A DNA stretch of 64,000 bases, from NCBI RefSeq assembly GCF_016808335.1, contig NC_053140.1, positions 31,674,586-31,738,585 of the forward strand, in the 5' to 3' direction. Shown in pieces: positions 1 to 11,342 of this stretch; the first letter of the stretch is position 1; every line of letters begins with the position of its first letter. Under the pieces are notes generated by a model, which searched no databases, was not told the origin of the DNA, and saw only the letters and a list, made by a program, of their open reading frames with translations. Origin of the DNA: Panicum virgatum. Taxonomy: Eukaryota; Streptophyta; Magnoliopsida; Poales; Poaceae. Made by a program: the position numbers and the translations under genes.

Positions 1-1
1 T

Positions 2-1122
2 CTGAGGGGTCACCCGCCGACGTTTTCTCACACGTCTGACCCTCTTCAGGCCGACGACTGGCTCCGTGCAGTGGAGCGTCAGCTGGACATCGCCCAGTGC
101 GATGATCGGGAGCGAGTTCTGTACGCAGCAGGACAGCTGCGAGGGGCAGCTTTGGACTGGTGGGAGTCCCACCCAGTTCACGACCGCGAGGCTCTCACTT
201 GGCTCCAGTTCAGGGAGCGTTTCCGCAGCCACAACGTCCCCGCGGGCATTATGAAGATGAAGCAGAAGGAGTTCCTTGCACTGAAGCAGGTAACCTTAAA
301 TATAATCATTCAGCGGTTTCTTTTGAGCTAATACCCCTTGTTCTATCCTTAACAATCTTGAGTTAATCTTTCGATATCTATCTGTCTTTGTCAAATCAGG
401 GGACTATGTCGGTCACGGAGTATCGTGATCGCTTTCTTCAGCTGGCTCGCTACGCCCCTGCCGATGTTGCGGATGACCGCAAGAAGCAGGAGCACTTCAT
501 GGAGGGTCTTGAGGACTACCTCCAGTACGCGCTGCTCAACCTCCGCTTCGACGACTTCAACCATCTGGTTGACAGCGCGCTCAACACTGAGCGCAAGCAC
601 CTGGAGATGGAGGACAAGAAAAGGAAGGTTGTCCCCGTTGCTACCGGCAGCAACACTCCTCCTCGCCTCCAGCCGCCCCAGCAGTACCAGCAGCAGTACC
701 GGCCTCCTCAGCAGTACCAGCAGAGGCCACCGCAGCAGTACCTGCCTCGACAGCAGCAGCAGGCAGGGCAGGGCCAGAGGTTACCGGCACCTCCGGCTCG
801 TGCTGCTCCACCGGCACCGCAGGCTCCACGTCCGGCAGCTCCTACCGGACAGCAGGCTTCGACACTCGCACGCGTCTGCTATCACTGCGGTCAGCCGGGG
901 CACTACGCCAACACCTGCCCCCGGAAGGCGCAGGCGGGACAGCAGGGGCGCCCAGCTCAGCCCAGGGCGCCAGCACAGGGCAGGGTGAACCACGTGACGG
1001 CCGAGTCAGCGGCCGAGGCTCCCAACGTGGTTATTGGTACGTTCATGGTCAACTCTCACCCCGCTACAGTGCTTTTCGATACCGGTGCTACCCATTCTTT
1101 CATTTCCAAGTCATTTGCCTAG
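2..1122 (+). pseudogene. gag: Gypsy copy A gag and start of protease, intron-containing, closed by TAG
   Basis: Gag packages the element RNA into virus-like particles in the cytoplasm. Reading frame is open from base 2 to 289, then after a 110-base intron from 400 to 1119. The first part is capsid-like (ADDWLRAVERQLDI, WWESHPVHDREALTW). A Pro/Gln-rich linker follows, then a CCHC zinc knuckle (CYHCGQPGHYANTC, about 877-921). The frame runs straight into protease, with active-site motif LFDTGATHSF at about 1075-1105. A TAG at 1120-1122 interrupts the frame where copies B and C have GAG or AAG, so it is a nonsense mutation, not a normal end. The same frame continues at 1123. Confidence 0.88.
290..399 (+). 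other. Probable spliceosomal intron inside Gypsy gag
   Basis: The open frame stops being gag-like after codon CAG at 287-289 and resumes at GGG (400-402), giving Lys-Gln | Gly-Thr-Met. The interval starts GTAACC and ends TCAG, is T-rich, 110 bases long and phase 0. Copy C has the same arrangement at the same codon (62582-62694, minus strand, 113 bases). I infer splicing; no transcript is available. Confidence 0.72.
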
Positions 1123-4100
1123 CAGCATGGTATACCGGTTTTTTGTATGAGGACAGCTATGGTAGTTACCTCACCTGGGGGTCAGATTCGTACATGTTCT
1201 ATATGCTCCAGAGTTAGTATTGTCATAAAGGGGGTAGAGTTCCGCACTGGCTTGATAGTTATTGACTCCTCGGGGATAGATGTGATTTTGGGCATGGAGA
1301 CCCTTACCAGATGGGGAGTCCGTATTGATTGTGCTCAGCGGACAGTTCACTTATCGGCATCTGATGGCCAGGAGGTGATAGTCAGTGCTTCAGAGCCTTC
1401 TGGATTTCTTCATCAGATGGAGGCTAGACCTACGGACGGTATTCGCGTGGTGTCTGAATTCCCGGAAGTCTTTCCGGATGATCTGCCAGGTATGCCGCCT
1501 GAACGCGCCATTGAGTTTTGTATTGATCTCTTGCCTAGCACAGCTCCTATTGCGAAGCGGCCCTACCGTATGGCACCTATAGAGCATGAAGAGGTTAAGA
1601 AGACTATTGATGAGTTGCTAGCCAAGGGCTATATCCGTCGCAGCTTCTCTCCTTGGGCTTTTCCATTATTGCTGGTAGATAAGAAGGATGGCTCGAAGAG
1701 GATGTGTGTGGATTATCGGGAGCTGAATGCAGTTACTATCAAGAACAAGCATCCACTGCCCCGTATTGAGGATCTCTTCGATTTGCTTCGAGGTGCTCGT
1801 ATATTCTCGAAGATTGATCTTCGTTCGGGTTATTTTCAGCTGAGGATTCGTCCTGGGGATATTCCGAAGACGGCATTCACCTGCAAGTACGGGCTATATG
1901 AGTATACGGTCATGTCCTTCGGCTTGACTAATGCCCCGGCTTACTTCATGCATCTGATGAACATGGTTTTCATGGACTATCTGGATGTCTTCGTGGTGAT
2001 TTTCATTGATGATATTCTGATCTTCTCCAAGACAGAAGAAGAGCATGAGGAGCATCTGAGACTCGTATTGCAGAGATTGAGAGAGCATCAGTTGTATGCC
2101 AAGTTCAGCAAGTGCGAGTTCTGGATTGATGAGGTGCCATTCCTCGGTCATGTTATCTCCCAGGGAGGCATTGCTGTTGATCCGAGCAAGGTGAAGGATG
2201 TGCTAGAGTGGGAGACACCGCAGACAGTAAAGGAAGTCAGATCATTCTTGGGCTTAGCTGGATATTATCGGAGGTTCATTGAGAATTTCTCCAAGATCGC
2301 GAAGCCTTTGACTTCTTTGCTAGAGAAAAATGTGGCTTTCGTATGGACTGATGAGCGTCAGAGAGCCTTTGATGAGCTGAAGAAGAGGTTGACTACGGCG
2401 CCAGTCCTGACTCTGCCAGACCAGACGAAGAGGTTCACGGTGTATTGTGATGCTTCGAAGGATGGTCTTGGGTGTGTTCTGATGCAGGAGGGCAGAGTGA
2501 TTGCTTATGCTTCACGGCAGTTACGTCGGCATGAGCTGAATTATCCTACTCATGACCTTGAGTTAGCCGCAGTTGTGCATGCTCTGAAGATTTGGAGGCA
2601 TTACTTGTATGGGCAGCGTTGTGATATCTATAATGATCACAAGAGCCTCAAGTACATTTTCACGCAGAATGAGTTGAACATGCGGCAGAGAAGATGGCTA
2701 GAGTTGGTCAAGGATTATGATCTGGAGATTCACTATCATCCGGGCAAGGCCAATGTTGTAGCAGATGCTCTGAGCAGAAGAAGTTATGTCAACATGGCCG
2801 TGGCTTTCCAGATGCCTCCAGAGTTATGCGAGGAGTTCGAGCAGTTGAGTCTGGGCTTCTTGCATCATACCTCGAGTGCAGCGTTTGAGGCAGTACCGAC
2901 TCTAGAGGCAGAGATCAGGCAGCATCAGAAGGATGATGAGAAGCTGCAGGAGATTCGTGAGTTGCTCAAGAAGGGCAAGGCCCCACATTTCAGAGAGGAT
3001 GATCAGGGTACTTTGTGGTACAAGAACCGGATCTGTGTGCCAGATGTGAAGGATCTCCGGAAGTTGATTCTGAGTGAGGCCCATGATACAGCTTACTCTA
3101 TTCATCCGGGCAGCACGAAGATGTACTATGATCTAAAGGAACGTTTCTGGTGGTATGGGATGAAGCGTTCAGTGGCAGAGTACGTGGCTATTTGTGACAC
3201 CTGTCAGCGTGTCAAGGCTGAGCATCAGAGGCCAGCAGGTCTATTACAGCCTTTGAAGATTCCAGAGTGGAAATGGGAGGAAATCACGATGGACTTCATT
3301 GTTGGATTGCCTCGTACTCAGAAAGGGTACAACTCCATTTGGGTAGTAGTGGATCGTCTGACGAAGGTTGCTCACTTCATTCCAGTGAACACTACTTACT
3401 CCGGTGCTAGACTTGCAGAGTTGTACATCTCTCGGATTGTCTGCTTGCATGGTGTGCCCAAGAAGATCATATCTGACAGAGGGTCTCAGTTCACTTCTCG
3501 TTTCTGGGAGCAGCTCCATGATTCGTTGGATACGAAGCTGCGTTTCAGTACGGCTTATCACCCTCAGACAGATGGGCAGACAGAGAGGACCAACCAAGTG
3601 TTGGAGGATATGCTGAGAGCTTGTGCTATTCAGTATGGTACTAGTTGGGATAAGTGCCTGTCATATGCTGAGTTCTCATATAACAACAGCTATCAGGCCA
3701 GTCTGAAGAAGTCCCCCTTTGAGGCATTGTATGGCAGAAAGTGCAGGACTCCTCTCTATTGGGATCAGATTGGTGAGAAGCAGCTCTTTGGCCCTGAGAT
3801 CATAGATGATGCAGAGCAGATGGTTCAGGCTGTGCAAGAAAATCTGAGGATTGCACAGAGCAGACAAAAGAGCTATGCTGATGGCAAGCGGAGAGACCTG
3901 ACCTTCAGTGTTGGTGATTATGTGTACCTGAAGGTGTCTCCGATGAGAGGAATCTGCAGATTCAATGTCAAAGGGAAGTTAGCACCTCGGTATGTGGGGC
4001 CATTCAAGGTGCTAGAGCGGAAAAGGCGAAGTTGCTTATCGCCTGGAGTTACCTCTCAGTCTCTCGGGAGTTCATGATGTCTTCCATATATCTCAGCTGA

Positions 4101-4342
4101 AGAGGTGTCTGCGAGTACCCGAGGAGCAGGCACCACTGGATGGAGTAGATGTCCAGGAAGATCTGACTTATACTGAGCATCCGGTGAAGATTCTGGAGAC
4201 ATCAGAGAGGGTTACTCGGAACAAGCGCATTAAGATGTGCAGAGTTCAGTGGAGTCACCACAGAGAAGCTGAGGCTACTTGGGAGCGAGAAGATGAGCTG
4301 ATGAAGACATATCCAGATCTCTTTGCTAGCCAGCCCAGCTAA
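1123..4342 (+). pseudogene. pol: Gypsy copy A pol: protease remainder, RT, RNase H, integrase, chromodomain
   Basis: Pol copies the element RNA into DNA and inserts it. The frame is continuous with gag and open from 1123 to about 4076. RT core: [20 protein letters not shown], then [11 protein letters not shown] at about 2005-2035. RNase [12 protein letters not shown] near 2443. Integrase has an HHCC zinc-binding part (about 3080-3225, ending CDTC) and DDE residues in [17 protein letters not shown] and [12 protein letters not shown]. An A run at 4021-4024 has four A where copy C keeps a frame with three, so a one-base insertion shifts the last segment. The chromodomain (about 4146-4339, with EATWEREDEL) and its stop at 4340-4342 are therefore out of frame. 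The chromodomain probably steers integration to chromatin, as known for chromoviruses. Confidence 0.92.
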
Positions 4343-4364
4343 ATCTCGGGGACGAGATTTCTTT

Positions 4365-4378
4365 AAGGGGGTAGGGTA
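4365..4378 (+). other. Polypurine tract of Gypsy copy A
   Basis: AAGGGGGTAGGG lies directly before the LTR start TGTAACACCC. This is the expected place for priming of plus-strand DNA synthesis. Copies B and C carry the matching tract next to their left LTRs. Confidence 0.85.
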
Positions 4379-5110
4379 TGTAACACCCTAATATAAATTT
4401 CAGCATTTATTAATAAATTTAATTGGCTTTATTTAATTTTCTAAGGTTTATTGTGTTAGTCTTGCATTTAATCTAGTTTTTGTTTCACAAGTAATTAAAA
4501 TCTATCATAGATCTACTTTTAATGTTGCATTCATGCTGGATGTTTTTATTTTTGCTTGTGTGCTTTAGGTTGTGGAATTCAAAATTTAATTTGAATTCAT
4601 CTAGTTTGGTTTGAGTTAGAATTAGAAATAGAAGAGAAGAAGAAACTAGAAAAGAACCCAGCCCAACCCAAAGCCAAACCCAACCCACCAATCCAGCCCA
4701 GCCCGCGTCCCCCTCGCTCTACCTCACCCTGCACGGCCCACACCTCGGCCCAACAGAACTCCGCGGCCCAGCACTTTCCGCGTCCGGCCCACACCTCCCT
4801 TCCCTTTCCCTCGCGCGCCACCGGCCCAGCACGCCCAGCTCCGCGCTCGGCGCCCCGCTTCCGCATGGCGCTTGGCCTCAGGCCCACCCGCCAGCGACGC
4901 GACCCCCCGCTCACCCCGCTCGCCTCAGCCGCGCACGCTCCCTGCCACCTGGGCCCAAGGCGTCGGCGCCCGCGCGTGCTCGCCAGCCGCTGACAGCCCG
5001 GGCCCCGCTGTGGGCTCGTCTCCCTCCCTCGCGCAACCGAAGCCGCGATCCTCGCCGAGGAAATCGCCGGCCTTCCCACCCAGGCGCGCACGCCAATGCG
5101 CCCCGCCGCC

Positions 5111-5120
5111 TTATAAGTAT
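5111..5120 (+). promoter_or_regulatory. TATA-like box in copy A LTR
   Basis: TTATAAGTAT lies in very GC-rich sequence about 320 bases before the GTGAGC donor. It is a plausible core promoter for LTR transcription. The ~300-base stretch from here to the donor has no ATG. Confidence 0.5.
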
Positions 5121-6313
5121 CGCCCACTCCCCCTCCGAACCCCCCAGTCTCGCCTCGCAGCGCCGCCACCGCCCCACCCAAACCCTAGCGCCGCCTCCGC
5201 GATTTCTCCGCCCGGAGCAGAGCCCGCGCCGCCGCGGCCACGCCCCTCCACCACGCCGGAGCCCCGGCCGAGCAGCGCGCCGGCTCCGCCTCGACGCTCG
5301 GGTCTTCCCCGAGCCGTTTCCCTCCGCTGCGACCCACACCGACCCTGGTTCGACCTCCCTCCGCGAGCTCCACCGGCGCGCCACCGCCGGACGTCGCCGC
5401 CGAGCGCCCTACGCCGGCCACCTCCTTCAATACACAGCTCGGTGAGCACCCCCAGTTCCTCACCATGCTTTTGCGCCCGTTGTTTTAGCCGTAATGCACC
5501 CCCAGTGGCCGCTCGAGCTTGCACCGGCGAGACCTCGCCGCGTCGAGCCGCCCCACCGTCGCGCAGCCACGTCCGGTCCCCATCACACCTCGCAGAGCCC
5601 ACCAGTGGTTTAAGCGTGTCGCCTGGAGGCTTATAGACCCCAGCCCCGCTCGATTTCCCCCCGGGAAGGCCTAGATTGGCTACCTCCGGCCGCCCGCCGC
5701 CGCGGGAGCACGTCGGCGGCGCGTCCCGCCGCCGCCCCCGCGCCCCTTTCAACCTGCGCCGTCCGATCCGGATTCTACGGCTATGGTTAGATCTAGGATC
5801 CTTTAGATCTGAGCCGCTAGATCCTAATCCTGCGGCTGAGATCCAAATGTACCGCTTCAGCTTGGTCATTTTTCTAAAGAGACCCCCAACTTTGGCTAAA
5901 TTAACCCGCAGTCCACCGCCTTTGAAAAATAATTGCAGTTAAGCCCAAAATTTTGCACGGACCCCCCTGAGTTTTCCAGAAATCAAACCCGCCGTCCACC
6001 CTTGGCAGTTTTACGTGTTAGACCCTAGAACTAATGGATAATTATGTTTTAGCCCTCGGTTTTAGCAGAAAAGTCCCTGGAACTTCAGTTTTCTTACAAA
6101 TAAGCCCCTAGAACTTGTTTTTGGCCTAGATTATGCGTCTTAGCTCCGTTTTTAGCGTTCTTTATATCCACGCGATCGTTGTAACGCGTAGAATAGTTTC
6201 AGACTAGTTTAGTGTGCTGTTTTTATGTATTGATGTACTGTTTCCTAGCTTTTGTTAGAGTTTGCTTGTATGCTTATTATTGTGCATTGTTTTGGCCATG
6301 TGTTCGTGAGTAG

Positions 6314-6358
6314 ACGTTGATCCATCTGAGGAGCCCCAGTACCAGTACCCAGAGCAGC
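6314..6358 (+). other. Middle coding-like exon of LTR mini-gene, first half (copy A)
   Basis: Follows an acceptor-like GTGAGTAG. The open phase encodes an acidic, Gln/Tyr-rich peptide starting VDPSEEPQYQYPEQ. It is cut at 6358 by the nested solo LTR and resumes at 10199-10243. The same segment occurs in copies B (35454-35543, 40961-41050) and C (57194-57282). No ATG is visible in the preceding leader, so the start of any product is unknown. Confidence 0.45.
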
Positions 6359-8598
6359 TGTAACACCCCGGGTGTTTGCACAGTAATTAAATAAGTGTCT
6401 GCACAGTAATGGTGTAGGTTGGTTTTGCATCATGTGCTTGAAATGCGTAAAAAGGATCTTTTTGTAATTATGAAAGGTTATATGTGTAATTATAATTTTA
6501 TGCAAGGTCCTTTTTGCAGTTGTGTTGAATGGATTGTGTAATTATAGTTTTAGTGGAGGGTGTTTGTGCAAAATTTCAGTGCATTTAATGCATGGTAGTC
6601 AATTTTGCTTAAAGATCTACATTTGAAGTGAAATTGCTTTGAAAAAGACAAAATTCCTGGAATTCAAAGATCCTTCAACGATTTTAATTTTAACTCTTGA
6701 ATCTTTGGTCAAATAAATTTTTGCACAACATAAAAGTTGTAGATCTTGAAAAGTTGAACAACTTTCATGTTGGGCACTTTTGCATTTGAGCTTTGGTTTA
6801 AAAGTTATTGCTTGTTTACAGAAAGGTCCCTGGAACTTTTGGAAATTGCAAAATCGCCCTTATGACCATCTCCCCCTCTCTGCTCTGCTTCTCGCCGCCG
6901 GCCACCGACAGCGCCGCCCGCCGACGCCTTCCCGGCTTTCCCGGCCATCAATTCGCCGTGCGCTGGCTCCCACGCGTCGCCGGCGAGCTCCTCCCCCTCC
7001 TGTTGCCTCGCGGTGGAGCCCCCACCCCTCGCCACGCGCCCCCGCCGAGCCCAGAACCTCCCCGGCGGCCGCCACCGCGACGCCGCCGTGGAGAGCCCAA
7101 ACCCGAGGCCCAGCTCTCGATCTTTCGTGCGCCTGAGCACTACAAGAAGCCCCGCGCTCTATTCCCCTCCTCTTTTCGCCAGTTCCCTAACCCCACGCCC
7201 CAGAACGCCGCCGCCGCTCACCCCGAACGCCGGCGAGCTTCACCCCGCCGCGGAGCCGCCACCCCAGACCCGCTCCACCCCTACAGCCCCCACCTTTAGC
7301 ACCGCCTCGACCTCGCGCAGCTCCCAGGCCACTTCCCCTCGCCTGAACCTCACCGGAGCACCCTCGCCGTCGCTTGCCTCCGCCGCCGACCCGCCCTGCT
7401 CCGCCGAGCCGCCGCTTCCGAGCCCCTCCGCGCAACCCTAGGCCACCCAGAGGTGCGCCTTGCACCCGTGAAGCTCACGCACCCCTCCCCTCTCGCCGCC
7501 GGTGAGCCCCTCGCCGGGAAACGGCCGGTCAACCGCCGCCTCCCCTCTCTGACCCGGCCCAGGGACCTCGGGTTGAAAGGAAAGAAAACCCAGGGGGTTA
7601 TTTGCATAGGCCTAGACTCAGATGAATAGTGCCAGTAGGGGCTGCTTTGTAATATTTTCAGTGAACTTTGAAATTCTAGATCAATTCATATAAAATTCGT
7701 AAAATAGCAAATCTTGATGTTTTGGAATCCTTTTGAAGAGCTCTATGCAGTAGAACCATAATATGTTAGGCTTTAGTTGCAAGTTTTTGCTGTATAAATG
7801 GTTTTGTGTCACTAGATAAAGAAATACTAGATGTTTAATCTTTTTCTTATCTGGTGCTTGAAAGCTGATATTGCTATGAAATTTTGGTGGTAGTTTACTT
7901 ATGTAACACTAGCTTTGCTATAAAAATTTCATGGTCAGTTCTCTTGTGTAGCTATTTATTTGTTTTAATCTTTGTTTAGTACACTTTATTTATGGTAAAT
8001 AGTTTCTGTTTGTAATAAATCATGATTTTATTTTGACATGTTCTTTTTGAATAGTTTAGTTTGTCCAGGAAGTTTAAGCTTCAGTTCATGGCTAGATCAG
8101 TAGTTAAAATTGATTTTTGTTAAACTGATGTCTGTTTTGTTTATTTTCTCAGAATAAATTCTATGTAGATAAAATCATGAAAAATTCACAGTAGCTAGAT
8201 CGTCCCTGTGTAGATCTCATGTTAAATTTTGAGCTTCTGATCTTCTTTAGTTTGACCTGTGTAATTCTTGCTTGTTCTAGATGTTATCGTAGTAAATGAT
8301 TTGTTGTGTTTAAATGGTTAAATGTCTTGGCATGATTTTTACAGGGTAGATTACTTTGTTCACGTTCTGTTTAGTGTAATTTTGGTAGATTTTATTACTA
8401 TTTGTACTCTGATCTGTTAATTTATTTACAAACCATGACTTACTTGTATAGGAAAATCACCACCACTCATTTTGTGAAGTTAGTTAACTTCTTTTGTACT
8501 GTTGATCATGATGCCTTGTGTAGTTAAATTTGTTATTTAACTACTCTATAATCGTTTACCCATGTTTGTTTTTAACATTGTTCTTGCATTGCATATAG

Positions 8599-8751
8599 AC
8601 ACGACTGCCTTATCGGACGGGACGTACGAGCTGATCCCGGAATCTGACGGAGGTGATCTCGAAACTCAAGTGAACACTGCGGAACTAACTGAAGCCCCGA
8701 ACCAAAGTTCGGAAGAGCCTAGCGCTGAAATAGTTAGCAATTACCGAGAAG
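8599..8751 (+). other. Middle coding-like exon of LTR mini-gene (nested family)
   Basis: Preceded by acceptor GCATATAG. 153 bases, open, phase 1 at both ends, encoding an acidic peptide that includes DGTYELIPESDGGDLETQ and ends NYRE. The donor is AG|GCAAGC, a GC-type donor. It parallels the middle exon of the copy A/B/C LTR family, which is also acidic, has SEEP early on and ends with the same AG|GCAAG donor. Confidence 0.5.
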
Positions 8752-9716
8752 GCAAGCCCCGGACATAACCTATACTTCAAATTAATATCATTTACTGTAT
8801 TATTTTACTTGTGCATTTACAGTTCATAGGAGTTGAATTGAAACCCTAGATGCATGATCCTAGGAACCTATGTACTGAACGCTAGACTTGAGTTCGAGTA
8901 ATTGCTAAGCTTATAGGAACGGTAAAAGTCGAGTGATTGCCTGTCACTCGCGAGCTTATTAGGAATTGCTTGTTTACTTTCTGTTATCAATATAAGGACG
9001 ACGGACGGGGTTGTGTTCGATATCATGTCCTATGTGAGACCCCGTCTGTGTTGATGAACTTGCTAAGGTCGCGGTGTGTGGTAGTGCTGGTTAAGTTTTT
9101 GAAAGTACTAGTCACATGCCGTAAATATGGTACGCGGCAAGCCTAGTAGCCGATTGGACCGGGGAGTGGATATACCTCCCACTCTCTCAGTAGGGATAGG
9201 TTTTATTATATGTTGCGCAACACTACGACTTCTAGGGATAAGGTTCGGCCTTGGAGCCCTGTAGTCGGGGAGAGTGGCACTATCCACAAGCCGGAAAGAA
9301 AGGTTAACGGTTGTTTGGGAATGACCCGACGGTATTCCAGACGTGTGTGCTAGGTTACCCTTGCAAGGTTGAATCTCGATTCAGAATCGTCCGCCTCTCA
9401 CGATGAAATGAGACTGCTTGATCTCTTTGCCACACAGAGTAATAAGAGCAACAATATTCTTATTAATCTTGATGCTTGCTTAGAAGTTCCACCATGTTTG
9501 GTTAGTAGATGCTTACATAGAATGGTTAATCAACTAGAATCTTGAAGCTAAAACTTGAAAGTAAGGACCTACTCTTTATTGCTTTTCAGCAAAGGAAAAC
9601 CAGAACCTTACAAAGCCTTGCATAGTCTAGCTAAGGTGGGCTACTTATACCCGTTGTCGGTTAAGTCTTGCTGAGTATTAGAATACTCAGCCTTGCTGTT
9701 GAAACCTTTTTTTCAG

Positions 9717-9826
9717 GTATGAGTTTTGAGGATCAGATCGCTAGCTTGACCTATCCTTGCGCTTTGCCTCCTGGCTGGTCCGTAGAATGGGATACGTCTT
9801 CGGCCGGCAATGACTATGACGAGTGA
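9717..9826 (+). other. Last coding-like exon of LTR mini-gene (nested family)
   Basis: Preceded by a T-rich tract and CAG (acceptor at 9716). Joined in phase 1 to 8751 it reads GMSFEDQIASLTYPCALPPG and, further on, ends in an acidic DYDE tail followed by TGA at 9824-9826. The frame is kept through the predicted GC-AG junction, which supports real coding constraint at some time. The start codon is not identified. Confidence 0.5.
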
Positions 9827-10198
9827 TACCAGGCTTGGGCTAGCTCGGTATACCTTTGCGACGTGTTGTAGTTATCGTGTTTTATCTTCCGCTGTTTAAA
9901 CTCTGATTCTACACTTATGTTTTGTATAACTGTTTTACTTAAGTTGGTTTTGTAATAATCTTTTGAACTGGTTTGTAATCTTTAATATGCCTGTGTTGTA
10001 AAATTGTGGTTGTAATATCTCTGGACTCGCCTTCGTGCGGGGTATGCTTGTTCGATCCGAGAATCGGTGGTTGTATCGGGACGTTACCCGACAGACCAAA
10101 AATTGTTCCGTTTGAAGTGCGTTTAAGCTAATGTTGCCTTTATGGTGATGGTTTACGCACTTGAGCCGGGATAATTTAGGCGGTTCTGCCACAGCAGC

Positions 10199-10243
10199 CG
10201 TCTTCCGAGCACTTTGAGCAGCAGCAGGAGCAGTACGAGGAAG
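10199..10243 (+). other. Middle coding-like exon of LTR mini-gene, second half (copy A)
   Basis: Continuation of 6314-6358 after the nested insertion: SSEHFEQQQEQYEE. Ends at a GC-type donor AG|GCAAGTAT. Total exon without the insertion is 90 bases, phase 1 in and out. Confidence 0.45.
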
Positions 10244-11286
10244 GCAAGTATAACATGAACAACCTATCACCTTTAATTACAATTTCATACTGCATTTTAA
10301 TACTGTATGCCTATAAGGACTTCCTAGCCACTTTATATTCTTTATATATACCTTTGGGTTGCATTTTGGTTAGTTGTGCTAGGTTGCTGTGCCATAACAT
10401 ACTCTGGTCCTTTTTAATTAATTTGATTAATGGTTTACTTGAACTTAATTCTGAGAGTGGCCCTCTGTGCTTCGTGCTTGAGTGGCTCACGTCTCGTTAA
10501 AAGATGTTTTTGTAGAAACATGGTTTAGGGGGCCAGCACGGTGCTTAGTGCTTGGTTGGCCACTCTCCATAAGGACCGGTTCATAGAGCGACCACCTGGG
10601 GCAACAGCGCTACCACAAGGCTAGAATGGGATAGACTTGGCGTAATAATTAGATCTTTTTGGTTTGGAGTAACTTACCTGCGGGGCAGGGGCGGTAAGCT
10701 TCTATGGCCCTCGTGCTGAGTGGCCTCGTCTGTGCTTCGTGTCTTGACGCCCACTAGACCTGCTCCATAGTCGCTGATCCACCCTCGCGGTTACTCCCTA
10801 CCAACGAGATTCTTTGTAAAGGCCTCGTAGTGAGTCGCTAGTCATCTCACCTAAGGAAGTGTGATGAACAACTGGTGTAGCTCACGACTTGTGGGTAAAG
10901 ATGTGCAACCTCTGCAGAGTGTAAAACTGGTATACTAGCCGTGCTCACGGTTATGAGCGGCCCAGATCCTCCTTTTGATTAGTGGAGTTATCTCCTTCCG
11001 ACGAGGGAGGTGCTTCTCGGGGTTACCTTGGTGGCTTGGTTTTGGTTTGGTTTTTCAGTAGATACATGATTAAACTTGATTAATAACTATGTAACTGGGT
11101 TAATGGTAATTCATCAACTCGTAGTAAATAGCTTTAATAAAATTTTGCCAACACTTAAAAGCTAATGCAGTTGAGTCAGCCAACCTTAGAGCCTCATAGT
11201 TTGTGTTATACTTGTTGAGTACAAGTTGTGTACTCACTCTTGCCTCTTCTCTACTTTTTCCTCTTGGCTACGCTACTGCTGCTCAG

Positions 11287-11342
11287 TTCCTGCCGACACG
11301 AGGGAGTTCGTCCAGCGCTACCAGGACTACGAGGACTTCTAG
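11287..11342 (+). other. Last coding-like exon of LTR mini-gene (copy A)
   Basis: Follows an acceptor CTGCTGCTCAG. Joined in phase 1 to 10243 it reads PADTREFVQRYQDYEDF then TAG. The same 56-base exon occurs in copy B (34346-34401 and 39853-39908, with REFAQRYQDYEDF) and in copy C (56100-56155, with one internal stop). The rest of the LTR from here to 11600 looks like 3' UTR. Confidence 0.5.

Larger units (their letters stand above)
6359..10193 (+). mobile_element. Solo LTR of a second Gypsy-like family nested in copy A LTR
   Basis: Starts TGTAACACCCCGGG, ends TGCCACA, and is flanked by a 5-bp target duplication GCAGC (6354-6358 and 10194-10198). Removing it restores the LTR sequence seen in copies B and C. 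It holds no gag-pol, so it is best read as a solo LTR left by recombination. It is internally gene-like: a GC-rich ATG-poor leader (about 6890-7500), donor GTGAGC at 7502, a coding-like exon at 8599-8751 and a last exon at 9717-9826. The intervening 7510-8598 stretch is T-rich, as introns are. Confidence 0.88.

Noticed and set aside
4597..5869. Long open frames on both strands in the GC-rich part of the copy A LTR (up to 254 codons)
   Set aside because: Very high GC lowers stop frequency in all frames. The frames overlap each other, have no domain and are not kept in the LTRs of copies B and C.
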